Source: Hericium rajendrae (taxonomy: Eukaryota; Basidiomycota; Agaricomycetes; Russulales; Hericiaceae). Taken from it: a DNA stretch of 64,000 nucleotides. Below the pieces are notes generated by a model that searched no databases, was not told where the DNA came from, and worked only from the letters and a program-made list of their open reading frames with translations. The stretch spans positions 1,984,001 through 2,048,000 of the forward strand of contig CM065890.1 in assembly GCA_033439255.1 (NCBI GenBank), given 5' to 3'. Each line of letters opens with the position of its first letter. Within the stretch, counting starts at the first letter, position 1. The position numbers and the translations under genes are program-made. Of this stretch, positions 32,059-44,506 are shown in pieces.

Positions 32059-34193
32059 CTATCGTCTCGTCAACACAATAGGCACCTTCCCGACGGCCAG
32101 CGTCATGTTGAGCTTTGCATCCATCACGCGCGCCCGGAACTCCTCGCCACTCTCGCCATCCTTTAGCACAGGCGCGACGGACCAGTCGCGGAGCAAGTGC
32201 GTAAGGAAGCATACAGCCTCCGTCGCAGCAAATTTGTGCCCGATGCAGGTACGCGGGCCTGCATAACAAGCGGCTGTCAGAAGCGGTCACGGTGAAGATG
32301 TGAGGAGCGCACCAGTGCTGAACGCCGTGACGGCCTCCGAGTCGGCTGTGGCGCCGTACCACCGGGTGGGGTCGTACTTGTTCGGGTCCGGGAAGTAACG
32401 CGGATTGTACTCTAATTGACATTCATACATAAGGATGCTCTTGTGCCGCATGCGGAAGCGGAGGCACGTACCGACGCCCACCATATCCACGACGACCTGC
32501 GCTCCTTTCTGGATCGCGATCGGATGTGTACTGTCTTCGATCGGTGAGTCTGGGATGTGCAGGACTGTGTCCTCGGTAGCTTCACGAATCATCACGTATC
32601 CTGCCGCTGGAAGCAGGAATGCCTGACATCAGTATAGATGCTCTGAGGAGCAGGGACAGGCACGCACGGTAGAGGCGCAGCGCCTCATAAAACACCGCGA
32701 GCACCTTCTCCAGCTTGCCAAAGTCCTCAAACACCTGGGTGCACGTGGTCAGCACAGCATACAGGGGACGGGAAGAGGTACGCACAGGGTCGCGTTCGTG
32801 TCCTATGACGTTGATGATCTCCTCGTAGACTTCCTTCTGGATGTGAGGATAGATGCCGAGGAAGCCGAGCGTCGCGGCGAGTGTATGCGCGGTCGTTTCT
32901 GTATGTGTACATCAACCGTCAGCGCCACTCTATCCGCGATGAGATCTACGTACCGTGCCCCGCGAACATCAATCCGAAAACGTTCCCGATCTGCGTTCCA
33001 ATCTTAGTAGATCAGCGCTGATGAAAATAGAGGAGGCATACGAGTTCTTCATCGTCCAAGACAAGCTTGCCGTCTTCCTCTTGGTTCGCCTTCACAAGCA
33101 GACTGAACACGTCCGTTTTCTCCTTGCCCGCCGCGTCGTTGATCTCTTCTTTGCGCTCAGCAACCGACTTCTTCATGTACGCCAGCAGCACGTTATGGGC
33201 TACGGGGATGTCGCGGATCCTGCACGCCACACACTATCATTCCTCTCCTGTATCGCAGAAAAAGACGCCACGTACCATTTGATCGGCAGCTTATAGAACC
33301 ATCGTGGCGCGGCAAGCCACAACATCGTATTGTCTGTGTTGATCTTGAGCGCCTCCTGGATCGCCATCCCGCCGTCCGCATCGACCGGCGGCTCGTCCCA
33401 CTGGAACGACCACCCGAACCCGCACGCCGCGATCACGTACAGCGCGAGCTTGAACGTGTACTTCTGTACTGCATCAATGCGCACCGTCGTCTGTTCGCCA
33501 AAGTCGGCCGCCGCCATCGCGCGGTAGAGTCGCGCGGTCTCGGACCACACGAGCGCGTATGTCTTGGGGTTGAACGCGGGGCCCATGATGCGGCGGTGGC
33601 GGCGCCAGGTGGTTCCCTCCGACGCGATGAGGTTCATGCCCCATATCCTGTGAGGACACTATCAGCCGCGCGTGGGTAAGAAAGTAGAGAGACGCACATC
33701 GCGCCCTGCGACGCGGACTCGGGCTTGATCCACGGGGACTTGATGCCCGCCGCGACGACCTGGCGCCCGACGTGGAGCGAATTGGTGTACAGCACGGGTA
33801 CGCCGCTGAGGAATGGCACGACCGACACGACTTCCGCGTTCCACTGTCGGTAGACTGCATAGTGATGTTAGGCGAGGCGGCGTGAGAAGCGGAAGGAGCG
33901 CACAGGTGTGCCGCCAGGCCCAAGTGAAGCTCAGACCGGGGTTCCACCAACAGGTCGGGATGGCCGCGCCAGGGATGGCGAGAGCCTGGAAGGGGACGCG
34001 CATGCCCGGGACTGAGCTCACCGCCTGCCGAAAACATTAGGCTCCTGGAGCGCGTAGGGACCTAGTGAGAACTACGCACCTTGATCCCATTGAGCAGCTT
34101 GAGGAGCCTGTTGAGTGCGAAAAGGACAGCGAGCGTCCCGGAAAGAACGCGCCAGTCTGAGAGGCTCAAGCTACCGCTCGAGACCAACGTCAT
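32059..34193 (-). CDS. Cytochrome P450 (first)
   Basis: Microsomal haem-thiolate monooxygenase. The start MTLVSSGSLSLSDWRVLSGT leads to a hydrophobic anchor (LAVLFALNRLLKLLNG). Exon 2 gives the Pro-rich hinge region and PTCWWNPGLSFTWAWR, followed by VVSVVPFLSGVPVLYTNS, WGMNLIASEGTTWRRHRRIM and GPAFNPKTYALVWSE. The I-helix is FGLMFAGHETTAHTLAATL across an intron, the K-helix motif is EALR, then YNPRYFPDPNKYDPTRW. The haem loop is completed across an intron as FSTGPRTCIGHKFAATEAV with the ligand Cys in place. The end is GKVPIVLTRR. About nine introns are needed. All key P450 motifs are kept. Substrate and CYP family number are not assigned. It is divergent from the SNARE gene with about 560 bp between the starts. 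Confidence 0.92.
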
Positions 34194-34756
34194 GCTGCAC
34201 TGTGATTGAATGTGGGGTAAACGTTAGCTGAACCTCCAGGGCCCTCTAAAGTTGTCTCTAGGAAGAGAAGGGTGAGATATTGTCAACGCTACGAGCGCTT
34301 TATCTCCAACTCTTATGGCCGTCCGCACGCTGGCCTCGTATGGCGTTGTTAGCGCGGATGTGATGCTGACTGATGGTATACTGGCAGGCCTTCGCAATGG
34401 CATCGCCCTCATTCGTCTTCGACTGTCAATCGACTGCCCGACATCGCCGGGCGCCCGTTCTTGGCGTCGTACCAGGCCCGAACGGGAGATCCGACCCTGG
34501 CGAATTGCTTTTGGTGCATAAATATACCCAAAAAGGAACGAATCAGGAGCAGTGTAGGGGATGCGGCTGCTGCGCGACGGACATCGCGACTTGGACATTG
34601 ACCGCGTCTTCAAGCACATCTCCAGCACCTCCACTCATTTCGTCTTAGCTCAGGATCCTCGGGAAATTCTGAAGGAATTACTACGTCCTGAAATACCTAC
34701 GCATTGCGACTTGACTGCCAAATTTTCGAGCCAGAAGGCCGTTCTACCCATAAACC
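34194..34756. other. Divergent promoter region P450/SNARE
   Basis: Shared upstream region of two divergently read genes. I see no clear TATA box in a good position for either. Confidence 0.4.
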
Positions 34757-35986
34757 ATGTCGACGGACCCGTACCACGCCGTACAGTCCGAGATCCAGGT
34801 CTCATTGCAGACCGCAGACCAACTGCGCGCGTCGTATGTCCGTATCCGGAGTACGGCGCGTGGAGGGAGCGAAGAGCTGGAGTGGGCGCGGAGCGAGGTG
34901 AGTGGTGTGGTTTAACTGGTGTCTAGAGTACGCATGAATGCAGGCTTCATCTGAATGCCGAACTTACTTCTGAGAATAGACTAGTTTTTGTGATGTATAC
35001 TCAGTGTTCTGATTCTGCTCTGTTTTCCTAGTTGAAAGCAACATTAGCAGCGATGGAAGCCGACCTTGAGGACCTGGATGAGAGCGTCAGGCAAGTCTGC
35101 ACTTCCTCTCTGGTCCGTCTTTCCCTCTCACCGCATACTTCACCCCTATAGAATTGTCGAGTCGACTGGCGCGCGGATGTTTGGCCTCGATGAAGCAGAG
35201 GTCATAACGCGCCGGCAGTACGTCGGGCACGTACGACGCGAGATCGAGGTGCGTGGTGCGTACTTGGCGCTCGACCTCAGGACATGGTCTGACCTACACC
35301 ATATTATAGAGCATGCGCGCAGAGGTTGAGGGACGCCCCGAATCGGTGCGTCTTTTTATATATTTTGAACTCGAAGATCCATGGTTCTGAGCTCAGTGAA
35401 TTCATAGAATCACGCGGATATCCTTTCGCCCCAAGCAAATGCGCCGAAAACACCATTATCGCCGTCGCGCTCGCCACACCCCGAGGCTGATGATCACCAA
35501 GCAGCATGGGCGCGACAAGAGCAACAGGTACGTAGTTGTTCAGTTCTCCGCTTCTGTTGTCCATGTATGCGCTTACGATGTCGTTTAGATGATGATCCAG
35601 CAACAGGACCAAACCATCACATCTATTGCGGGTACTTTAACCACATTGGCGGAGCAGGCCGGTCTCATGGGCCGCGAAATAGGCGAACACAATGAGTACA
35701 TCTTGTCCATTTTGTATTCTCCATTAGTGCATATCTAAGTTATATGCGCAGGATGCTGGGTGATCTGGAACAGGGCGTCGACCAATCAGATACAAAATTG
35801 TCAAGTGCAATGCGAAAGATGCGCAAGTTTGTACGCGATACTGAAGGTGTGTCCCGTAAACGCACCACGTATTCGCTATGTTCACTCAAAATGATGTCTC
35901 ACTCTGCAGAGAAGAGGTCCGGCTGGTGTATCGCCATTCTCATAGTGATACTGCTCATCTTGCTTGCAGCTGTGGTATTGATTTAG
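34757..35986 (+). CDS. TLG1: Tlg1/syntaxin-6-type Qc-SNARE
   Basis: SNARE of trans-Golgi and endosome membranes that drives fusion of retrograde vesicles. The N-terminal three-helix domain begins MSTDPYHAVQSEIQVSLQTA and continues WARSELKATLAAMEADLEDL, IVESTGARMFGLDEAEVITR and RRQYVGHVRREIE. A linker (NHADILSPQANAPKTPLSPS) precedes the SNARE helix, which starts MMIQQQDQTITSIAGTLTTL. LMGREIGEHNEMLGDLEQGV follows, then DQSDTKLSSAMRKMRKFVRD. A C-terminal anchor CIAILIVILLILLAAVVLI ends the protein, as usual for a tail-anchored SNARE. Seven or so introns were joined by phase, all with usual ends. The gene symbol follows the closest functional family and is an inference. Confidence 0.88.
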
Positions 35987-36176
35987 CATCTGTTACTGAC
36001 GTTCGGTTAGACGTGGAGGTATGTATTGCAATCGGGTTCGGATATATCAAGGACGTCGTTCGTTTTCTGTGGTGTTTGATACCTTAGATACATACTTAAT
36101 GCACCAGGACATTCTTTTGGATAACTTGCAGTCTCTCGTTACAAGTGATATCAATGCTTCTATTCCATTCTAGATT

Positions 36177-37662
36177 CTATTTCTGCTTCTTCTCATCGTA
36201 CCGTGCGAGCACTCTATTAGATAGATCCACCCATTCCTGAAGCCCACCCTCACCAACTCCCTTCACCCACTCCTCCGCCAGCCCAGCTTTCACGACCTCT
36301 CTCCACTCGTTCCTCAACTCGATTTTCCTCTCCCACAGCGGCACCTCCCACTCCGGCGCCTTCCACACAGTCCCAGGCTGTGCGAACTCGAGCAGCTCCT
36401 TCCGGTAATCAAACGGCTCCAGCACCTCGAACACGAACCACTCTTGCGCGATGCGCAGAGGATCGTCCGTGCCGATCTGCTCTGCAAGCTGCTTCGCTCG
36501 CGCTAGGACGCTCTTCTTCTCAGCCTCCACGTCCAACGCCTCCGGATTCGCGAGCACGCGTATGATTGCGCGCGCCTGGTCCTCCGACAGCGCGAGCGGC
36601 GACGAGCGAATGGGCAGGCCGGGGAACGCCGCCGCCGTCGGCGGGAAGTCCGCCTGCAGCGGGAACAGGTGCTTCGCGAGCGGGAAGATATGCGAGCCCG
36701 AGTTGTACAGGTGCTCCGGCAGCGGCGGCACGCGCGGCGGGAGGCCGTTCACCACCTGCGGCAGGAAAGGAACGTCGACGTCGTATCCCGTCCCGAGCAC
36801 CACGAAGTCGACATCGGTGAGTGTCGTCCCGTCCTCCAGGACGATCTCGCCGTTGTCCTTGTACTCGGCGACTTTGCCGACCTTGCGGTAGCCCTCCGCG
36901 TCAGGCGGAGGTGCGAAGTTGCCTGGCAGGACGGGCCCGGGCGATATGGAGTGTATCACGCTCTGCGCGACGCCGCGCAGCTCCGCGCTGATGTCGAGCG
37001 CGCTCGGTCCGCTGCCGACGACGAGCACGGTCTTGTGCTGCGCGAGGTCAGACGGGCGGCGGTACCACGCGGAATGGATCGCGCGGCCTTCTTTAAGCCA
37101 TTTCTGCACGCCTGGGGTATCGGGGTAGCGTGGCTTGCGGTAGTGCCCGTTCGCCACGACGATGAAGTCGAACTCCTGCTCTTCTTCTGATCCGGACAAT
37201 CTGACCTTCCAAGCGTTGGCCTTAGAGTTCCAGCGCGCCTCTTCGACACGCGTGTTGAAGGTGATGTAGCGCCGCAGTCCGAAGTGTTCCGTGAAATCCT
37301 GGAGGTATTGCTGCACTTCTTTCGCGGACGGGTATAATGCGGTGCCGGGCGGGAAGGGAAAGCCCGCGTAGGCCATGATGTGGTGCGGAAGATTCGTGTA
37401 AAGGGAGTCATACAGTGCTGTAGGGGGCGGGTTACCCGTGGGGGGAGCTGGGAGCCTGAACCACGCAGCACGGGGGTGAGAGTGCGTTCTGGGCAGAACG
37501 CATAGACAGTATCAGCACGCACCATATGCCGCCGATGTCGTTTCGCTCTTCGAACACCTTCACAGTCCACAGGCCGGATTTCACCTGAGGCGCATCTGCG
37601 AGTACTCTGAGCGTGCCCAGCCCTATTGGTCCCGCGCCGATAACGGCTACGCGCTTTGGCAC
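36177..37662 (-). CDS. Flavin-containing monooxygenase
   Basis: Class B flavoprotein monooxygenase using FAD and NADPH. Exon 1 (MPKRVAVIGAGPIGLGTLRV) holds the FAD fold and ends in ERNDIGGIW; one intron joins it to LPAPPTGNPPPTALYDSLYT. Exon 2 has the NADPH fold VLVVGSGPSALDISAEL, preceded by the fingerprint GRAIHSAWYR, and a FDFIVVANGHYRKPRYPD motif. VLGTGYDVDVPFLP lies before the C-terminal helices. Length is about 465 residues, usual for fungal FMO-like enzymes. The substrate is unknown; N- or S-oxygenation is the family's common reaction. It is convergent with the SNARE gene, 190 bp apart. Confidence 0.9.
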
Positions 37663-39407
37663 CTGTGCAGAGGCTATGGAAAATGAGTGCCCGTTAATGT
37701 CTGCATCCTCACCGACTCTGGCGCGAAGTACTCACCGGCTTTCGAGCTCGGTTCCGTCATGAGCCTCGAATGACCTTGGGGAGGGATGCTAGTAGGATTT
37801 GTGCATACTGGTCTTGGTGTCTTCTGATAAATACCTTTCGCCGTGAGATACGACACACAGGCAAAAGATTGCGAACGGAGGACTAGAGCGATTGTGTGCT
37901 CTTGCGTGAACGACTCCGAGATCGATTCGGGCCTGCGGCCTTCGATATCTAAGATAAGATCGCACATACCTTTCTCGTCAACATGGCATCTTGACATTGA
38001 CGAAGGATCGACTGTCAGTGTCGGTTTGAAGTTCCGAAGATTGCAGACAAAATATGTAGGTAAGTGCATGAGCGACTGGAATCTGCTACATACATAGCGT
38101 AAGCTAGTAGTCGATGTCCAAACGTGTATCGCGAGTCGTTGTCCTGCAACAATCTGTGACCCGAAAAAGGACACATCGTTCACATCGGTGTCTCCGTAGG
38201 TTCATTCCGAACCGCTCATCTCGCGGCATCTCGCGGGGTCTTGGTACGCTAGGTGTCTCCGATAGACATTTCGCGACTGAGATAGAGTTCGTCGAATAAT
38301 TCCCCGCTGATTTTCTCATATTGTTATTAACTTTCGGCCCCACAGACCCTTTTCTAACGTGTGTTATTAACAATTATTAACATATTGGTATATAATGCAT
38401 TTTGAAGGTGAAAATCGAGTTTTGAAGTGAAAGAGGATCAGTTGGAAGTACACTAGAGCTCGATCCGCGAATTCCAACCATTGAAACTTCTCGAGCGACC
38501 GGTGAAAGATGGAGAACTCGACGTCAATGATGTTGCGTGTCGCAGCGCGAGAAGTTGTCAAATGAATACTTAAGCCTACAAGTTACCTGAGAAAGCGACA
38601 AAGTCGTGCAAACGGCTTCAGAATGGTCGGATAAACAAGCAAGGTTGTGTTACTACTTATAGCATTGCATGGCCAATGCACTATGCTTCGACTCAAAAAT
38701 ACGCACTCACACGAGGATGGGCAGGCGAAGGTTTGCACGATAACAACCTAAGTGCTAAGCGCTGACCAGTTGACCCCGTGTGCCTCCTACACCACGGCTG
38801 CGCGGACCTCACGCGCACACAGAATTATGCATATGGTAGACCGGCAGCGTTCTGGTTCTCTTAGGATGCCATTGATAGCCTGTCGGAACACCACCTGTTA
38901 CGGGATTTATTCACAATTTCTCACATGTCATAAACCCAGCCCGAGGAGAGGGATGTTATTAACTGTTATTAACCTTGTTATAAACACCTTTATTCGCACA
39001 TGTTAACAATTCCCGATTTATTCGACGTACCCTAGACTGAGAACAGGACCGTCGTGGAACCCAATTCACAGCTAAACGCATCTTTATGGATCAATGGCGC
39101 ACTCCAGCTTCGATGGGTATCGGATTCAGCTCCAGGCCGCATGCCAGAAGAGCCCTTTGACGCAACGAGATCTTGAGACATTCATCTGACCTTCATCCTA
39201 GCTAATCCTAGTCAGTTCTCAAGTGCAAAATATGAGAAGCAAACGAGCATTATCCGTGATTAAAACAACGTGTGTACACGATCGTGCTCGACAGAACGAT
39301 GGCCAATGTACGATGTTGTACATCTACAGGAAAAAAAGAGATTGGGAATGAACAAGATTCATAAAGATCATGCAGGGTATCATGCAGGCCAAGATATCAA
39401 CGCATCC
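37663..39407. other. Long intergenic region with AT-rich core
   Basis: No gene recognised over 1.7 kb. The left part is the FMO upstream region. The core, about 38290-39027, is AT-rich and bounded by short inverted repeats (listed separately). The right part is the 3' side of the channel gene. Confidence 0.5.
38290..39027. repeat. AT-rich block with short inverted ends
   Basis: CGTCGAATAA near 38289-38298 reappears inverted near 39018-39027. Inside, next to both ends, the motif GTTATTAAC recurs (near 38325, 38363, 38954 and 38964). No reading frame is present. It could be a small non-autonomous DNA element, or an AT-rich region with chance short matches. Confidence 0.35.
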
Positions 39408-42400
39408 TCACACCTTCGCGTTCTGCTCCTCCTCGCTAGTCGACTCTCCGCCGCTCTCCCGCCCTGGCAGCCGCGTCTCCGTCCTTCCGGCGGTCTCATC
39501 AACATGGGACCCCTCGGCCCCGACCGCCTTGCTAGCCAGCGGCAGCACCTCGCTGTCCGTCCCCGGCGGCGCACCAGTAACGTTCACGTGCCCCTTGGCA
39601 TCCATCTCTGCGCCCGCCGTGTCGACGTCGATCCCGTCCTCGCGCAGCTGCCGCACCACATCCGCGTAAAGCCCAAGCGGGTCACGCGGGATCCACACCG
39701 TCTGCTGGCCCATGAACGCCGCGGGCGGGCTGAAGTCCGTCACGCCCTCGTTGACTTCGCGGTGGAAGTCGTCACCCTCGGGATGGTCCACGGGCGAGGC
39801 GGCGCGCGAGCTCGCGTCTGCGGGGCGCACGGCTACCGCTGATTCGCCGACGCCGGAAACCTTCGACGAGCCCTGCTCGGGCTCGTCTGTGATCTCGGCG
39901 TCCGGCCGCAGAGACGGCTCACGCTTGTCCATCTCCATCATCGACTTGCGCTCCGACTCGAAGGACGACTTCTTGCCTGCGGCGCGCTCGTTCGAAGGAG
40001 CAGCGTTTTCGTCTTCATCTCGTACTATGTCTGTGCGGACGGCACCATGCGACTGATCCGCTAGCGACAGCGGAAGGTGGTGAAGAAGCGGGCCGTACGA
40101 ATTGTTGATCGTATTGTGGAAGAATGCCTGTGCACATGTGCGGATTCAACATTTGCTCCAAATGTCAAATGGCAGAATAGAGCTCACCGTGAATACGATC
40201 AGGACTATCATTAAAGCACCCTCCGCAACGGCACCAGGATGGCTATGGTCATCTTGCGCCAAGAAAAACAGCGCAGCAAGACAGATCTGCTGGATGTACA
40301 TCCCGACGAAGATGTGCTGGATCGCCTTGGGGAAGAACAGTCCCCCGGTATCGCTGGACTGTGGTTGGTCGTTCACCCAGATGAAGATGTACTTGTACAG
40401 GCAGTAGAAAAGGAAGAACGTCGCGCAAGCCAAGCCATTGATGATCGGCGAGATGATGGAGTAGCCGAGCGTGATAACGACGAGAAGCGTGGTCAGAGGA
40501 AAGAGTGTGCCCCAATCGACAGTGCGCGCGCCATACTTGATGTTGTAGACGCTACGCGGGGTACTGCCGAGGAGGAAGAGCTTGACGTAGTAAAGGACGA
40601 GGGGAACGATCTGCAAGAGACCGCCTGCCGTGCCTGAAAGGCCTTGCAATATCACGAACCTATATAGCATTTGATGAGCAAAGAACGGGGAAAAGACACG
40701 GAGCCTTACGTTAGGAAGAAAGTGGAAGCTTGTGGCAAGTGATTTGCGAGGAGAGTCGGCACGTTTGAGGGATTATTGACGAGGCCAGGGAGGGATGCGA
40801 TGATACCAGATGCGAACGTCACAATTAAGAAACCGTTCTGTCCTCATGTCAGCCACGCGACAACTTTTACCGTGGAAAAGTCACTCACAATGACTTCGAA
40901 CAGGAAGAACCGGTCCATCAAGCTAAGCTCCACGCCAGAACGTGTTGGGATGCCTTCAAACCGGGCCAAGAGCCGCATAACGATTGGAACGAGCAAAAGC
41001 AAGACGGCGAGCAGCACTGGGGGCAAGACACCCTGGATGATGCCGATCACGGGCTTGGGCAGGTCATTGAGCCATGCAAGCCAATGATACGTCGTGGAGA
41101 GGGACTTGACGTTCGAGACGCCACCAATGAAGGCCACTGTAGATCATTACACTGTGAGCTTCGGTCATAACTTAAACAAGTACAACCTACCTGGGAACGC
41201 CCACAAGATGATCAGACCAATCGTCGCAGCCCAGCTGACTGCGAGCCGCACACGGCGCTCGTACGGGTTCGTGCCCAGATTCTGCCAAATGACATCTTCC
41301 GGCGCGACTTCCGCGTACTTGCCGCTCGGGGGCATGCGGTACGGCTCGTGGTGCAGCAAGCTCTGCACGGCGAGATGCGCCGCGATCTGCCGGTTGAACA
41401 GCACGAACGCGCCGTTCACGGGCGGGTACGTCTGGTCGGAGAAGTCGGGCAGGCCGAGCGGCCCTACGAGCGGGATGTTCACGGGCAGTGCGCGCACGTT
41501 GATGTTGAGCCGCCCCGCGTGCAGCTGGTGCACCCGTTTGCGAGCCTGTGCATCTGCTGCAGTCGTGTGCGCGATGTCCCGTTCAAGGACACGGCGGCGC
41601 TCCTCAAGTGCTGCTGTTGTCGTCTTGATTTCTTCACGCACCCATTCGATAGTATCGACCTTCTTGCCGACGAGGGGAAGCGAGAAGGGCATCCAGGAGG
41701 CAATGGGAAGACGGTGCGTGGGCCTTTTCTTTTGAGGGACGAGTTTGTCCGCGGAAGACCTGACAGACTCGGGGTCGCCTTCTTCCAGCGATGGCCGAGT
41801 CAGATCGACAGCAGACGTCGTCTGATTACCGTCTCCACCAGCTTTCTTCAACGCCTTAGCTTCCTTCTTTAGCTGTTTGTTGTGCCTCTTGATTGCAGTG
41901 TTTATCAGGGAAGTTTCAGCGGCCTCAAGCTTTTTCGATGCCTTCAGCTGGCGATCATAAAGGTCGGGCATGTCTTTCAAATCGCGATTGACCCAGACTT
42001 TTCGGACACCGCCAGGGAGATGAGAGAATAGTCGTGTCAGCGCGGATTCCGATAGATATTCGGTGGGCAGGCCGGTGATGAGGATGGTACTGGCTTGCGC
42101 AGTAGATGAATGTTGTGGGCTGACGAGATAGTGCTGGCGCTGTTGAACAAAATGCCGCATCTCGTGTTTGATGTTCCACCATATCCAAACTGCGAAATAC
42201 TGTTCAGCTCGTGTATGTAAGATACGGAAAGAAACGTACTCGTGAAAAACCACGTCAAGATGATCAGCCCGGCGAACCGGGTGAGCTTGTTGCTAGCGAT
42301 GTTACCGAATGTGAACTTGTCAAGGCCAGAGTGGTCACTGACGCTCGTACCCGCAGCCATGAGGGGCATTAGAACAGGCCAGGATATAAGCCACATGGGG

Positions 42401-42824
42401 AGGAGGATGCGGACCATCATGCGAAGGAAACGGACGAAGAAATACGCGTCCATTCCATTGATGTCCTTTATGGACCGATAGTCGGCTTTGAGAATGGCCA
42501 ACGGCCATCCAAGAAGAGAGGATGCGAGCGCATTAGTTCGTTTCCTGAGTGCCGCGGATATATGTCAATATCAGCGCAGTGAGACATAAGAAATGGGACA
42601 AACGAGGGGAGTACTGCAAGGCTTCGTGGTTCGTAGATGAGGCGGAAATAAGGCCTGACGAGGGTAAAAGCAAGGATCTCCGCGCCAAAGACGGCCAAAT
42701 TGAACACGAGGGAAGAGACGAAGGAGGCAGTGGATGCGCTATTTGCGCTACTACTATCAACGCTGGACCTGCATGCGAGCCCGTTAGCACCTGCTGCGAG
42801 AACGATGGGTGAATGAACGAACAT
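39408..42824 (-). CDS. CSC1/OSCA-type cation channel
   Basis: Large multi-spanning protein of the calcium-permeable stress-gated (DUF221) family, which opens on osmotic or mechanical stress. The N-terminal helix region contains FVSSLVFNLAVFGAEILAF, then YRSIKDINGMDAYFFVRFLR and helices LLPMWLISWPVLMPLM and LIILTWFFT. The cytoplasmic loop has the conserved STILITGLPTEYLSESAL and an RNA-recognition-like fold, with VNGAFVLFNRQIAAHLAVQS and PEDVIWQNLGTNPYERRVRL. The pore half has LLAVLLLLVPIVMRLLARFE, FVILQGLSGTAGGLLQIVPL, YSIISPIINGLACATFFLFY and GMYIQQICLAALFFLAQDD. The C-terminal 240 or so residues are hydrophilic and acidic. At least six introns are needed. Plasma membrane or vacuole location is not shown by the sequence. 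Confidence 0.92.
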
Positions 42825-44506
42825 TATGATACGAAGACTTGTTCATTCGTTAAAAATGAGAGGAAAGGTTGGGATATAGACTGTGTGGTAGGTAAGAAGC
42901 AGAATCAGACTCTTAAGACATTTTGGCTGCCCCGCCATTGTCGTCGACCAGGAACCTGAACACACTACTACTTACCTATTCGGGACACGCGACGCGCACT
43001 CCACGATGATGTCACTGCAGTGCTTCTCCACCCGTCGTCACTTCTTTGTCGCTTCTGCCCGCGCTTCGCTCGTCGTTCGTGGCGATGAGCAGAGGTCCTG
43101 GACGTCGTGAGAGGTCATCGAGGTCAGTGGCAGGCGTCTCGTTCCTCGTTCATGTCCGGTTCCAGACTAAATAGTGCCTCACTGTCACAGGCACGTCATG
43201 GTCTTTCACTAGGGAACTTAGAACACCCGTTGCATTCAGCACCATCCCAGCCCTTGGCAGCTGATCTGGCTTTAGCTCATCTGTAGCTCCTCTGGGTGGA
43301 ATTGCGAAGCTGCCCCTACTCGTGTCAACTTCTAGTGCGCTATCGCATCGCTTATCGGACACATGCTACTGGACGTTTCGAATGACGCGGTGCTTTTCGA
43401 ATTCGCGGCTACTCGGATTCCATAGCCGTCTGTTACACTCGAGCTACATAAATAAGTTTCATGCTAGGTGCGTAGGTGCACAAATCTTCTGGAGGCGTGA
43501 TCACCGCCCACTTTTGCCCTCCCGTAACCATTGAGCCAAACCGTGCGCAAAAGATGGGAAGACTGCTTCCTTCGACCTATATCAACCTCTGGATCACACA
43601 CTCGACTTCATACCACGCTGACATCGAAACTCAGACGGGCCCTCTTAGTGCAGTGCCTGACACCGAAGATCGGTCACAGCTCGTGGCCGCCGACGTATGG
43701 AAATTTGCTAGTCTGAGCTGCCAGCCTTGCATGTCTCACAGCTTTTCCCCGGTGCCAGATGCCTGCCGTTGAACCCCCCCATTCATGATCACTCTCCGGG
43801 CATCCGAGATGCAGCCAATGTCTCACTGCCTACCCGCTGTGCGCACCATTCAGTCTCATTGGTCGGATTATAATTTCACAGAAATTTGTTCCGGCAGTAT
43901 GTTAGCGGTAGCAGAATGGCAGCATTCGATGTCAGTTAGGCACGTCCATGCCTTATCTCCATTCCAAGTGTCCTGTCTTACAATCGCGCTCATCTCGCAA
44001 GTTTCTCTTCTCCGGATGCGTGGACACCACATCCAGAGAGCGACTTGCGCCATTGACATTTTCAAGCAGGATTTTCAGAGCCTGCGGAATATTGCTGCAA
44101 TTGCGCGCCGTGTCGATCTGAACGCAGGCACAGATGGCAGTGCTGGCGAAACGTGGACAACTATCCTGGTACCTGGTCTTGTCATCGAAATTAAAATTGC
44201 ACTTCGTGTCGTTCATTGCCAACGTTCACCTAGTTTAGCATCAGAGGAAGCGCAGACTCAAGACACCAACTAGAGCATCTTCAGCTTCAGTCCTCGAGCC
44301 TCAAAGGCCTCAAACATCGTGTACGGAACAACCCATCTAACGGAGGATAGAAATACATGTGAATGTGGTAGGTCTACATTGATGTGCCGCGTGGGGAATA
44401 ACACCTAGCAGATACAAATGTCCTCGGCATCCTAATGTCCGATCCTAATGTCCAATACTAATGTCCACCTATAGTATAACACGGATAATAATGATAGAAA
44501 CCCCAC
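42825..44506. other. Intergenic, 1.7 kb, nothing recognised
   Basis: Upstream region of the channel gene and downstream region of the kinase gene. Short frames on both strands have no motif. Near 44430-44466 the word CTAATGTCC occurs three times in close spacing. No RNA gene or element was recognised. Confidence 0.5.
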
